Shown here one piece after another: positions 1 to 35,675 of a stretch of DNA of 64,000 nucleotides. Below the pieces are notes generated by a model. The model searched no databases. It was not told where the DNA came from and worked only from the letters and a program-made list of their open reading frames with translations. The translations under genes were made by a program, and so were the position numbers. The DNA comes from Trematomus loennbergii (lineage: Eukaryota; Chordata; Actinopteri; Perciformes; Nototheniidae): positions 57,501 through 121,500 of the forward strand of contig JAAOOA010000601.1 in assembly GCA_012861695.1 (NCBI GenBank), read 5' to 3'. How positions within the stretch are numbered: the stretch's first letter is position 1; every line of letters starts with the position of its first letter.

Positions 1-730
1 CCTGTACTTTCTACTTCTTACATGTTGAACACAAATACCTGTACTTTCTACTTCTTACATGTTGAACACAAATACCTGTACTTTCTACTTCTTACATGTT
101 GAACACAAATACCTGTACTTTCTACTTCTTACATATTGAACACAAATACCTGTACTTTCTACTTCTCACATTTTTGAACACAAATACCTGTACTTTCTAC
201 TTCTTACATGTTGAACCCAAATACCTGTACTTTCTACTTCTTACATGTTGAACACAAATACCTGTACTTTCTACTTCTTACATGTTGAACACAAATACCT
301 GTACTTTCTACTTCTTACATTTTCCAAACAGGCTGGTTCCTTTAGTCTGAATGTGTGTTTGGTGGCGTGATCATTATTATTTAGAGTCATTGCGTGCCTA
401 TTGATTTGAACACGATCCGTGTATCCATCATTTCCTGGTCTTCTCTAAAGAAGAGGGACCAATGAAAACGTTGTCATGTTGCCGTTGTTCAGCATGGAAA
501 CATTCATTAGCTAACAATGACATTATTGTTCTATTCATATAAAGGGAGGTCAGGTACTCTTTAAAACAGCTGCTAGTTATGGGTACTTTTTACTGAAGTA
601 CATTTCAAAGCCCTCTTTACTTTCACTTGAGTAAAGAAGTTTAGTCAGTACTTCTACTTTTACCAGAGTATTTTTAAACACGAGTATCTGTACTTCTACT
701 TGAGTAAAGGATGTACTTTTGCCATCTCTG
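1..730 (-). mobile_element. hAT-type MITE, copy A, cut by window edge
   Basis: Bases 320-730 are the reverse complement of the left half of the elements at 16686-17866 and 29230-30923. The copy ends in GCCATCTCTG, the complement of the CAGAGATGGC terminus of the 16686 copy. Bases 1-319 are a 37-bp tandem repeat (core TACTTTCTACTTCTTACATG) in minus orientation that runs off the window. The hAT assignment rests on the related copy at 16686, which has a perfect 8-bp target-site duplication. It lies in an upstream ecel1 intron. Confidence 0.75.
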
Positions 731-1985
731 TCCATTGGGAGGAAAGAACCTCACCACCACCACATCAACACATCTCATTAAAGCCCACGTTATTCCCAAC
801 AAATCCTCTTCTTCTTCAGGTCCCAAGAAAACCTGATTAAAGCAATTTAACGACCCACCCAGAGCTCAATTACTGAGCAAGGTGCTGCTAATGGAGCAGT
901 GTCATTGAGAGGTCGCCTCCCTAAATCTGAGTCCATGGAGTAATTTGACGGAGCGTGAAAGGAGATCGCCTCCCGCTCGGACTCTTATTGTCTATTTATC
1001 TCCGTGAACTCTCTGAGATGAGATGGAGACATGAATCAGAGTCACAGCATTATTGGACAAAGATATTCATAACTTTGAATTAGTTGTGCCAGAACACAAA
1101 TGATCTCTTGTTCATTGAGGAAGAAGCTTTCATGTTGTGGGGTATTTCACCGCTTACTAATAGTACAAAATGTTCTGTTTGCAATTCAAATGATTAAAAG
1201 AGGGGGACAAGTGGTTCATACTTACTATTTTGATGCATGTGTCTTTTGTAGGGGTTGACCAGACTTTGACTATTTAAATTGTCCCCAGCAACTCAACGTC
1301 AAACTGTTAAAAATAATCTCCTCAGTTTGTTTCACATCTCCAATAAGGTGTTTGTTTTTGCCCCATCAGAAACTCCCCTTACTTCTGAATTATAAATGTT
1401 TCCATCAATATGCCATTCAAGTACATTTACCATAGCAGCATAACTATATTAAAATCGACAGAAAGCAGCCGAGCATAAGGTCTTCAAGATGTTTTAAAAC
1501 CAAGCACGGCTCTGCAGCACTGAGGAATTCGTAGGTAAACAACTGTTTTATACTCTTTGTTTCCCGAAGCTATTCACTGAGGAGCAAACCCTCTGCTGCC
1601 AGTATTCAGTATTATTCTAAACCAGTTCATACACCACAGTCCAACAAGCTGCACCTGCTGCATTCACACAGGACTCAACCAGTCGCTGAATATCAATTCA
1701 TGTTTCACAATATTTGAGGGAAAGAAGGTGCAGCAGAATAAGATCTGTAGTCCGAAACATATCTGCACCAAAATAATTTATACTGCATGGTATTTTAATC
1801 TGATTTTGCCAAATTAAATATCTAGATAGCGTTATGGATATTGAAGTAAAAATGCAAAAATCAATAGACTTGATATGAACTGTTCAGCTGTAATTTACAC
1901 ACACAAACACAAACATTTGTTAATTAGCACTTTGTGTAACGAACATTAGCTTACAATTCTGTGGCACTTCATTAGAGGTGATCTA
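731..1985. other. ecel1 intron sequence without recognised features
   Basis: AT-rich unique-looking DNA. No exon with splice sites and no repeat family was recognised on either strand. Confidence 0.5.
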
Positions 1986-2152
<167 letters not shown>

Positions 2153-2210
2153 ATACCTGTCCCCTTGAAGTTATTACTGCAGTAGCCCTAACCTCCCATA
2201 AACTCTCACT

Positions 2211-2212
<2 letters not shown>

Positions 2213-2246
<34 letters not shown>

Positions 2247-2284
2247 TACACACACACACACACCACACACACACACACACACAC
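2213..2284. repeat. (CA)n microsatellite
   Basis: CA tract about 60 bp after the TG tract and complementary to it, so the two could form a long hairpin. Confidence 0.95.
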
Positions 2285-2516
2285 CTCCACCACGATGTAG
2301 AGTATAATGAAGCTTCAATCAGACGTTAGTTTTAGCGGGGGAGTAGCAGCGTATCGACTAGCTGTCAGAAAGTAATTTCAGATGTGGCCATGTGAGTCTG
2401 GCCTCTCATCGCTCTCCATATCTGCATGAAGCACAAACACAGCACTCTTCCTCCACCTGCAGGGGTCAAGGAGAGGTGGAGCGGCTGTTTTACACAAGGT
2501 CGGGTTGCATTATGTT

Positions 2517-3641
2517 CAGAGGAGGGAGGTAACTAAGTACATATACTCAAGTACTGCACTTAAGTTGAATTTTAGGTACTTTACTGCCATTTTATGCTAA
2601 TGTGTACTTCTACTCCTCTACAGTTCAGAGGTACATGGTGTACTTCTACTCCACTACATGTATTTAATCCCTTTAGTTACTTCACAGATGTGGATGAATG
2701 ATGTGAAATATAATCAAGTGTTAAATCAGACTTTAGTTCCACCTGGAGTAAATCCACAAGCTACCCTGCAGTATACAAAGTCATTCAAACTAGCTGCACC
2801 TTTACCAGCTTTGAGAACACTTTCATGATCAATCATTATAAAACATATCATATATATTTCTGAAATGGACCAATCTGCACAATCACTACTTTTACTGTCG
2901 CTACTTTAACTATATTTTGATGAGAATACTTTTCTACTTTCACTTGAGGAACATTTTGAATGCAGGACTTTTACTGTAACAGAGTATTCCTACAGTCTGG
3001 TACTTCTACTTTTACTCAAGTACAAGATCTGAGTACTTCTACTTTTACTCAAGTACAAGATCTGAGTACTTCTACTTTTACTGAAGTACAAGATCTGAGT
3101 ACTTCTACTTTTACTCAAGTACTGTACAAGATCTGAGTACTTCTACTTTTACTCAAGTACAATATCTGAGTACTTCTACTTTTACTCAAGTACAAGATCT
3201 GAGTACTTCTACTTTTACTCAAGTACAAGATCTGAGTACTTCTACTTTTACTCAAGTACAAGATCTGTGTACTTCTACTTTTACTCAAGTACAAGATCTG
3301 AGTACTTCTACTTTTACTCAAGTACAAGATCTGAGTACTTCTGCTTTTACTCAAGTACAAGATCTGAGTACTTCTACTTTTACTCAAGTACAAGATCTGA
3401 GTACTTCTACTTTTACTCAAGTACAAGATCTGTGTACTTCTACTTTTACTCAAGTACAAGATCTGAGTACTTCTACTTTTACTCAAGTACAAGATCTGAG
3501 TACTTCTGCTTTTACTCAAGTACAAGATCTGAGTACTTCTCCTTTTACTCAAGTACAAGATCTGAGTACTTCTACTTTTACTCAAGTACAAGATCTGAGT
3601 ACTTCTACTTTTACTCAAGTACCAGATCTTCTCCCACCTCT
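2517..3641. mobile_element. hAT-like MITE with internal 33-bp minisatellite
   Basis: It begins CAGAGGAGGGAGGTAACTAA and ends near AGATCTTCTCCCACCTCT, whose complement AGAGGTGGGAGAAGATCT resembles the start, giving imperfect terminal inverted repeats of the CAGAGGTGGG type. Related fragments are at 20584-20645 and 61424-61570. I could not find a clean target-site duplication here, so the boundaries are approximate. Confidence 0.6.
3001..3630. repeat. 33-bp minisatellite, about 19 copies
   Basis: The unit contains GAGTACTTCTACTTTTACTC followed by AAGTACAAGATCT. Because 33 is divisible by three, long open frames appear on both strands; these are artefacts. A few units differ by single substitutions such as GAG to GTG or TAC to TGC. 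Confidence 0.95.
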
Positions 3642-4888
3642 TATTTAGTTTCAACAACTTGTGAAATAAAGTCTTGTCTTCACTCTGAAAAGGTCCCATT
3701 GCTGATTTTCCCTCACATGAAAAACCGATGTTTTCTAATCAGTGTGAACAGAACAAAATGTGGCATTGATCTCCTTCTTATTCAATACCAATCCGAGCCA
3801 CGTGGAAACAAAATTAGATCCCGAGTGAAAGTCGCACTCGATCACGTTCGGCTGAGCAGAATCAGCAATGAGGACATCGGGACAAAAGCAGCAGAGAAAG
3901 CCCAGAGCTGTTCGTAATGAGACACTGGGAATCAGTCAGAAGCTATTGCTTTGTCCTAAAGTCAGTGGATCAGCTACTGGCTAACTTTGGGATGTTGGTA
4001 ACTTTAGATTAGATATCGCTTTTTTCCTTTTGCTTTAAAAGCTGATGTCATGCTTTACTTAAGACCTGGGAAGCTTCAACATCCTTGTAGCAACTCAACT
4101 TTCAACCATGGATGTTTGCTTATTTTTCTTGATTTGTTATTATATTACAAATGTGCTTTCCTTCTCTAGATTTAATAAGTTAGCTTTATTATGATTCCGA
4201 ACATCCAATAAAAACAACTTTAAGAGTGTAAACTAGGCTCTTAACGCTAACGCTAACCCAGAAACATTTTTTTTTTTACTTGACTTGTTCGAAATGACTC
4301 CTAATCAGACTCTCTTTGATCGCGTCACAGTTAGAAGCCTAATTTAGTGAAAACAACTTATTTCTCAAGTACTTATTTGTCACTTGTTAGACACTTTTAC
4401 CCAGAGCAACGTACATACATCCTCCTTCAAAAACTAAACTAACTAACTCTAAAAACTAAAATAGAAATCAACATATACTGGCTAACTTTGGGATGTTGGT
4501 AACTTTAGATTAGATATCGCTTTTTTCCTTTTGCTTTAAAAGCTGATGTCATGCTTTACTTAAGACCTGGGAAGCTTCAACATCCTTGTAGCAACTGAAC
4601 TTTAAGCCATGTACTTATTTGTCTTTATATTGTATTTTATTACCAATGTGTACTTTTCCTCTCTATAATAAGTTAGCTTAGTCTTTATCATGATTCTGAA
4701 CTTCTAATTAAAAAGTTAGTCATGGCAAATAGAGTTCATACCAGACCAACTACAGCAGCAGTTTAGGAATACAACTTTTCTTTGAGAAGTTCATGGTCTT
4801 GTTAAGTATAGGCATTCAATTCAAATACTTTTTAAGCACCTGTTGATACCAATGACGTACATTTTAACATTTCCCTTCCTTTTGCCAG
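3642..4888. other. ecel1 intron with a local duplication
   Basis: A segment of about 120 bp starting TACTGGCTAACTTTGGGATG at 3975 recurs at 4476 (offset about 501 bp), and the sequence after each copy is also similar, so a tandem duplication of roughly 500 bp has occurred. No exon was seen before the acceptor at 4887-4888. Confidence 0.7.
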
Positions 4889-19331
<14,443 letters not shown>

Positions 19332-20430
19332 CCTCTGAACCCCCCCCTAAAAGATAACCTGTTGACCCCTGGGACCCTCCTCTTCTTGTTAACGAGCCTA
19401 ATCTGCCTGTAAAGGAGCAACTTTCTAACATCATCACCTTTTCAATTAGGAGTGTTTTTACATCGTATGTACTAACCCATTCATCGTGTACATAAATATA
19501 TATTTTTCTATGTTTACATTTACTTTCAAATCATCTATTTTTCTATTTTAGCAAGATATCTCTTATGCATAGAACCCACGCACTACTTTGGTTTTAAATG
19601 ACATGTTTTCTCGTCTCTGTAGCATCAGTTTGAATCACCTCTCAGCAGAGAGCATATGCAGCAGTGAGTTGTGATCCGTAGCGTCCTTGTGCCTGCAGAC
19701 AAGCTGCTGTTTGCTTCACATTTCTGGGGTATAAGTCTTACCGTTATGACTGTGGTGATGTGTGCCTGCGTCGGTCTCTTGTTTCTGTGAGTGTTTGTAC
19801 AGATTTGTCGCCTTTTTTAAACAAACAAGAAGGACTCGTGGTGGATGTTTTTCTCAGGATTCGTAGCAAAAGTGCGGCGGCAAATTGGAGGATTTTTGCG
19901 GCTTTATCTACATTCAACTCTCAGCCTACAGTTCAATCACAAAGGACCTGGTTACAGCTTCAAAGACTGGTTACAAAAAAAAAGACTATTTAAAGTCCTG
20001 GAACAAGAAGAATGATGATTGTTTCCTGACTTTATATCCACAGATAACTCACCAAATAACAAGCCATCACTCTGTACAGAAGAAAATGCAACTATGGGAG
20101 GTGGAGAATCACACATTTGTACGCAATGTTAAATTAAAAAACATACTTTGTATAAGCAATCTGTATAAAACAAAAAAAGAAGATATTTGTGCAGGTGAGA
20201 AGTATATCAGATGTTATGGGTGTATATCCTGAGAGTGCATGTTGTCGTCCCCCCCCCCACCCACCTGACCAATCATTACACCTGGATCAATACAGATGGA
20301 GGACACACACACACACACACACACTCACCCACACACCATGAGTCTGTAGCTGCTATACTGCTGCTATCTCTTCCTCTCTGTTGGTCATCGTTTCCTGTTT
20401 GAATAAATACAGAGTTATCACTGTGCTTTG
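19332..20430 (+). other. ecel1: ecel1 3' UTR (probable)
   Basis: Non-coding stretch from the ecel1 stop to just after the AATAAA at 20402-20407. It includes a short CA tract (20303-20325) and a C run at 20251-20259. The extent is inferred from the poly(A) signal only. Confidence 0.6.
20402..20407 (+). terminator. ecel1: Poly(A) signal AATAAA of ecel1
   Basis: AATAAA followed within 30-45 bp by TGTGCTTTGAGTCTGAG and GT-rich sequence, a plausible downstream element. Confidence 0.6.
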
Positions 20431-20440
20431 AGTCTGAGTT

Positions 20441-20455
20441 CAGGTGTGTGTGTGT

Positions 20456-20491
<36 letters not shown>

Positions 20492-20493
20492 GT

Positions 20494-20533
<40 letters not shown>

Positions 20534-20540
20534 TGGTGTG

Positions 20541-20585
<45 letters not shown>
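20441..20585. repeat. (TG)n microsatellite
   Basis: Interrupted TG tract, followed by 20584-20645, a fragment of the AGGTGGAAG..ACTCAGATCC hAT-like family, then a second short TG tract at 20647-20670. Confidence 0.95.
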
Positions 20586-20586
<1 letters not shown>

Positions 20587-20670
20587 GTGGAAGACGTACT
20601 CAGATCCTTAACTTGATTAAAAGTACTACTTTGTCACATTATACCAGTGTGTGTGTGTGTGTGTGTGTGT

Positions 20671-22099
20671 GAACGTTGGATGGTAGACGTCCATCTCTCC
20701 CTCTCTGCTTCCTCTCTCATAAAAGCTGCAAAAACAAAGCAGAAATCAAACATCTCATTTATAATGCAGCAGCAACAAGCTGTGCAGAACATGAGGGGGT
20801 CCGTTAAAACAAGACCCCCAGTTACTATCAATCTGCCAGATAGAAACTGAGTATTTCTCCCAGTAAACATGGATCAGTGTATTCAAAAGTTAATACCTGC
20901 TTTTTGGGTTTAAAGAGTGCAACTTGTTTAAAAGCAGATGTCCTGTTTCTCTTTCTGAAAAGCCTCAGAACACACGACCAGCTGCTACGGCCCCGGGCCC
21001 CGTGATAATGGCAGCCCACGGCTCCTAACACTAGGATGGGTCAAATGCAGAGAAACCGTTTCGTTACATAGCACCTGTACTACGTAATGACAATAGGTTT
21101 GAATCTAATCTAATAAAACTAATAATTCTTCATGGACTGGGGGACAAAAATACGTCTGATGATTTTAGCGTGAAAATATTCATATTAAATAAAAGGTAGA
21201 AACAAATCCAATTAAAAAGGGGTGTGTCCTATATGTCCAAAAACAATGCTGTCACAGGATATTGAAGCTATTGTAAGAAATCTAGACTTTTCAGTCGAGA
21301 AACGGCTGGATTTCAATAACAATATTCATATAAAAAAATTAAAATTATGTATACACATATACGATACATAAAAAACAATGCTCCAAAGACAAAAATATGC
21401 CACAAAGAGAAGCAAAGTCAATCAATCAATTAATCAATTAAGGGAACAATGAGGTTTCGTGACAGTTGCACTATATTAGAATACAAATATAGTTATCTAA
21501 CAGAAGAAGGTCAAGTCAAAACGTGAAATAAAAGTTCTTGTAGCCACAGGGACTTTTTGTACGTGATTTTCAGATCAAAAATATTTTTATTGCGTTTCGA
21601 CAATGCTTAACCAGTGTTTGTCATTAGAAATGGAAAGCAAAATATATGCGTATACAAATGACACAGTGGTTTGTACTGATTGTATGTACAAAGAGAAAAA
21701 TAATAACAGAAAACACAAACAAACAATAACAACGACTAAAGTAATCTCCTTCACTGCCAATGAGCCTCATACGCACAAATATTCGCTAGAAATGTAGTTA
21801 AATGAATATATATGCATGTCATACATATGCATATACATACATGAAACATATACTTATACACACACACACACACACACACATGCCTAAGTTGCAGAAAAGC
21901 AAGCGAGTGTGAAAGCATTTAAGAAAGGTCCCCAGGCTTCTTGAAATGTTCTGTTTGAGTGTAGAAGTGAATATCTGATCTTTTACAGCTCTAGTTTTTA
22001 AGAGGGGGTCAGGAGCCTTAGCATGTCTCTGATCATGTGACTAATGACTGATAATGCATGACAACAAAAAGCGTTCACTCAAAATGTTGAACTGGCACA
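20671..22099. other. Intergenic region between ecel1 and xaf1
   Basis: No gene seen. Around 20965-21110 is a stretch (GGCAGCCCACGGCTCCTAAC, AGGATGGGTCAAATGCAGAG, ACGTAATGACAATA) resembling a common fish SINE or LINE 3' tail. A short CA tract lies at 21859-21880. Confidence 0.5.
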
Positions 22100-23520
22100 A
22101 AGAAAGTATTTATTAATGCCCTAAGGATTTCTGCAGAGCCAAAAAACATACTACTTTGATAGGGTTCATTCTCTGAAAAGGAGTGCGTCCAACTTGTCTA
22201 GTGCAGTTTAAATATTTGGTTTGGATTGAGAGTCAAAGGTTATACAAAAGAATGCAACAAGTGTACAAAAAGAGATGCAAAATAACTAAAAAGAGACTCA
22301 AAATGTCAAAAAGAAGAGACTATATTAACAACATGAAACGTATATAAGATACAGAGATGTTACTTCTAATTCTCTTTAACAGAATAACACAGTAGTGGCT
22401 GACTCTTAGCCTCCTAGCCTCCTTCCTTCCTTTCCTCTTGCTGCTCTCCTGGTGTTTGTCGCCCCCTTGTGGCAGGTGTGCATGACAACAAAAGCTTTCA
22501 CTCAAATGTTAAAGTGGACCTATCATGCTATATTTTAATAATATATTGTAGGGCCATACCTATATAAAACATGTCTGTGAAGTTTTTTTTTCAAAATACC
22601 AAACAGATCATGCATTTTAGCCATGCCTCATTTCGCTCTATTTGCTCTTTTCCAGCCCTGTCTTCACAAGGGCTGATTCTGTGGCAAATGAGCTGCAGCT
22701 GACCAACCCTCCTTTGCAGAGGGGCGAAGCACGAGCGTCATGTTACCATGCTGTTACCATGCTGTTACCATGCTGTTACCATGCTGTTACCATGCTGTTA
22801 CCATGCCACGCAACCTCTCATTCCCCTGATAGGTGGAGAGTTGCCCATATAGGCGGAGCTCCCTGTTTCTGACGTCAGAACAATTTCAAATCTGGATCAG
22901 TTTTTTATCAGATCCGTTGCAGCCCCGTTTTTAGAGATTTGGGTATGGAGGAAAAGAGAGGGTTGTGTTTTCTGACACTTGGTGAGTTCCTGGAACACCG
23001 GGGACACATATTCATGTAGAAAAGACGTACAAAAGTGCATTTTGCATGATAGGTCCCCTTTAAACTGGCTCTTGTAATTTAAGAAAGTATTGATTTCTGC
23101 AGAGGGTTCAGTCTGAAAAGGGGTGCGTCCAACTTGTCTGGTGCAGTTTTAATATTTGGTTTGGATTGAGAGTCAAAGGTTACACACTTTAACAGAATAA
23201 ACACAGTAGTGGTTAACTCCTCTCCTCCTAGCCTCCTTGCCTCCTAGCCTCCTTCCTTTCCTCCTGCTGCTCTTCAAAGAGTCAAAGGTTGTACAAAAAG
23301 ATGCAAAAAAGAGATACAAAATAACTCCAAAAAGGACAAAACAAAAGAAAATAGACTATATAATAACATGAAACGTATAGAAGCTACAGAAAATGTTACT
23401 TCTAATTTTCTTTAACAGAATAACACAGTAGTGGCTAACTCCTCGCCTCCTAGCCTTCTCCTTCCTTCCTTTCCTCCTTCTCTCCTTGGTGTGTGTCGCC
23501 CCCGTGTGGCAGCTGTGCAG
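22100..23520. repeat. Local duplication split by a MITE
   Basis: Two diverged copies, about 22100-22500 and 23080-23520, share GAAAAGG.GTGCGTCCAACTTG, TTTGGTTTGGATTGAGAGTC, the CTAGCCTCCTTCCTT run and TGTCGCCCCC.TGTGGCAG. The Kolobok MITE at 22509-23063 lies between them. The second copy ends just before the xaf1 promoter. Confidence 0.7.
22509..23063 (-). mobile_element. Kolobok/T2-type MITE, minus orientation
   Basis: Begins TTAAAGTGGACCTATCATGC and ends GCATGATAGGTCCCCTTTAA, giving inverted termini and TTAA at both ends. Internally it carries GTTACCATGCT repeated five to six times at about 22741-22806. Sequence matches the complement of the copies at 25871 and 36991. Confidence 0.88.
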
Positions 23521-23545
23521 AATAACAGAAGGTGGAGGAAAATGA

Positions 23546-23555
23546 TTTCACTTTC
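23546..23555 (-). promoter_or_regulatory. ISRE-like element upstream of xaf1
   Basis: TTTCACTTTC, which on the minus strand is GAAAGTGAAA and fits the ISRE/IRF consensus GAAANNGAAA exactly. It ends 91 bp before the xaf1 start codon. A second IRF-like half site (GGAAACGAAG) follows at about 23569. XAF1 is an interferon-stimulated gene in mammals, so a functional site is plausible but is inferred. Confidence 0.55.
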
Positions 23556-23646
23556 TATTCTGCTGAATGGAAACGAAGCTTTTAATAAGTCAGAAAGTTA
23601 AACTTGTTGTGCTTCCAGAGGCTCATTCTTCCAGGATTTCTGTCAA

Positions 23647-31706
<8,060 letters not shown>

Positions 31707-32274
31707 AGAGAAAGATCCTGAGAACAAACTGTTTCAATAAGGAGAAATATTGAACCTGTTCAGAGTGTTTCATTACTTTCTGTTTAAATGTTAGTTAACA
31801 TTCAGTTTCTGGATTTAAAGGCCCTTTAATTTGACTGCATGACTTTGTGGTTAATACTGTTTCATATACATTATTACATCTGTAATACTACTCATACAGT
31901 AAAGTTCCTTTAGTTAAATACTCATTCAGATACTACAGTAATGCTTAATACTTCTGTATGAATCATTTCACTTTCATTCAGCAACGTCTTGAGAAATGTC
32001 CACTGTTTGTGCGACATTAACTCAGCTGCTGCTAAAGTTAAAGTTTACGGGCCAAAATATGAAATGCCTTACTTTCTGATTCACACTTTAGAATATATAT
32101 AAAACTGCAGGAGAAAACTCCATTTAGAAACCTTTGGATGCATTTTATTTTGGATTTGGTTCCATGTATCTCTTCTTCTTCGTCTTCTTGGTTTGTTTCT
32201 AGTTGTTGTTCATCTCTGCTTTTCTTTTTGTTTAACCTAACAACAACAACCTGCTCCTACAGTTTCTTTATTCA

Positions 32275-32280
32275 AATAAA
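32275..32280 (+). terminator. xaf1: Poly(A) signal AATAAA of xaf1
   Basis: AATAAA about 570 bp after the xaf1 stop; the intervening DNA is AT-rich 3' UTR-like sequence. Confidence 0.6.
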
Positions 32281-32517
32281 GCTTTCCTTCTGCGGGAAAT
32301 CGCTACTTTATGTTCAAATGTAGTTTACATTCAGTTTCTGGATTGAATGGCTTTTTAATTTGACTGCATGACTTTTGTGCTTGCCTTCATAAAGATGGTT
32401 CAAACTGTAAAACTGGTGTATTTAATGTGAGATGGAGATGAAGAAGATGCACGTGATGAAGACCTGGATTCGTGTTTTGACGGTTTTATAAAACCGTCAA
32501 AAGCAGAATGAAACAGC
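32281..32517. other. Intergenic, no feature seen
   Basis: Repeats part of the xaf1 3' UTR in diverged form (TTACATTCAGTTTCTGGATT at about 32326, also at about 31798), so a local duplication. Nothing else recognised. Confidence 0.45.
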
Positions 32518-33894
32518 AGAGGCGGCTGGTGGAAACTATTTTAGGTGGGGGCTGTGGAAATGGTGATCAAACAATACTAGAGGGGTCCGGGGGGATGCTC
32601 CCCCGGTAATTTTTTTGAGAAAAGACCCCTTAAATCATGACTTCTGGTGATGTTAGAGGGGGGGAGAAGGACAATTTGAGGCTTAAAAATATGAGAAGAC
32701 TGATCAATACCTCCATAACTTCAGTGTGGTTAGCTATGAATCTTCCAAAACTTCCAAACACCTTGTCCTGGACATAGTTTCTACAGCATAAACTGTGCAA
32801 CAGTACAGTAGGCCCACACAAACTGCAGAACACCGGGGCTTTGGGAACACTGATTTAATTCCCATTTAACCTGTTAAGGGGCTTTTTTCCCCCGTTTTTT
32901 TTCTCACGAAACTGTGTCTCAGGGCTTCTTAAAATGTAATAAACTATTCATGTGTCCTACTCAGAGGAAACGCATCTAACTGATGATATGAACCATGTTT
33001 ACCGAAACAAAACACAAGTCTCACAAGAAGCGTCTAAATGAGCCCTGAGCGAAAAAATGCTAACGCACTCTAGGTATAAATCAATCGATATACTTATCGG
33101 ATATGCACAAACAAGCTTACAAGCTGAGATTCCACATATTCTAGAAATATAAGTATCATCACTGAGCGATCAGAACTCGCGACAGGGGAAGCAAATACAG
33201 ACATCACACGACGTAGCTTTAGGTAGCAAAACATGGAGATATGCTCACCTTTTGCAGAATAACAATTCTGATCAAAAACGAGAAAAACGCAGCTGAAGGT
33301 TAATCCATAAATTAATCCAATGTGTCTGTCACTTTGAAAAATGATTGATGATCCATAATTCCATTTTTATGTCAAAAATGGAGTTTTCATTAGCTGCTAA
33401 TGGTAGCTTCCAGAGTGTATGACAGCTTCCTGTTTTGTCTCCTTGGATACGAGTCCAAACAACTCACAGACTGCACCGGGCGCTCACGTAGGAGCCCTGT
33501 GACCATCATATTTGACGACGCTGATTGGCTGAAATTATGTTTTCGCGGCATAGTTTACACGTTACAGATAGCAACAGTCAGCTGCTAGTGGCTGCTGCTG
33601 CACTGGTTGAGGGCTCCTCTCTTAGCGCCCAGACGAGAGAAGGTACACGGGCAAGGCCAGGCAGGAAACATGTGACTTATCAGTAACTTTAGACATCGTA
33701 ACACAATTTTAAACGAGATTTTATTGTAGATTATACATTTTACTGATACCAATTATATAATATTTACCTTGTTCATTAAAAAAAAATATATATATATATA
33801 TTTTTTTTTAAATATATATATATATATTTTTTTTTTTTTAATATGGGAAGAGGTGGGGCGGCGCCCCTAGCGCCCCTATGGACCGGCCGCCACT
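32518..33894. mobile_element. hAT-like element between xaf1 and the NLR gene
   Basis: It begins AGAGGCGGCTGGTGG (32518) and ends GGACCGGCCGCCACTG (33894), which are inverted (complement CAGTGGCGGCCGGTCC). The ends resemble those of the 56255-57118 element. No clean 8-bp TSD was found (5 of 8 match). Contains a near-palindromic A/T block at 33779-33842. Several GGGGCGGCGCCCCTAGCGCC motifs lie near the right end. Confidence 0.65.
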
Positions 33895-34152
33895 GAGAGG
33901 CAGGTATAATAGTGTAATAAAAAGAGCTTTAATTAAAGCTGTTACTAATAAACACAAAACTGCAGGAGCAGGCGAGGTTAGACAAGAAGGAACGAAGCAA
34001 ACAGAAAACTATAAACAAACCAGGAAGACGTCGAAGAACAAGACGTTGCTTTTTTATTTGGGGTAAAACCATATTTGCAGCTGACTAGAGGATTCTTAGT
34101 GAGACTTTGACTGCATACTGAGAACCAATCACTGATCAGAATGAGTCTTAAG

Positions 34153-34248
34153 CACACACACACACACCCTTTCCAATGCACACACACACACGCAATCGCA
34201 TACACACACACACCCTTCCAATCCACACACACACACCCCCTTTCCAAT

Positions 34249-34308
<60 letters not shown>

Positions 34309-34368
34309 CACACACAACACACACACACACACACACACACACACCACACACACACACACACACACAGC
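34153..34368. repeat. (CA)n compound repeat with CCTTTCCAATGCACAC units
   Basis: Four spaced units of CCCTTTCCAAT(G/C)CACAC in CA repeats, then a long CA tract with AACAC and CCACAC interruptions. Confidence 0.95.
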
Positions 34369-35540
<1,172 letters not shown>

Positions 35541-35675
35541 ACTGGAGAAGATGAGTGATTTAAAAGAAGACGAAGAGGCCAAACCTCCAGTCCCCAGCTG
35601 TCTGTCTCTGAAGAGTGACCGGTCCAAAGAGGAACCTCCAGACTTCAGAGATGAACCCGGACCCTCAGACAGGAA
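35541..35675 (+). CDS. NLR N-terminal exon A with start codon
   Basis: The ATG at 35551 opens [20 protein letters not shown], then [20 protein letters not shown] and R plus two bases. The [13 protein letters not shown] pattern is the N-terminal repeat seen in many fish NLRC3-like proteins. The donor now reads AA|GTAATA because a MITE lies inside it. Confidence 0.75.

Noticed and set aside
3115..3917. Tandem repeat proteins on both strands
   Set aside because: A 33-bp minisatellite inside a MITE; the unit length explains the open frames.
22642..22872. Small protein with CYHAVTMLLP repeats
   Set aside because: GTTACCATGCT tandem repeats within a Kolobok-type MITE; no transcript signals.
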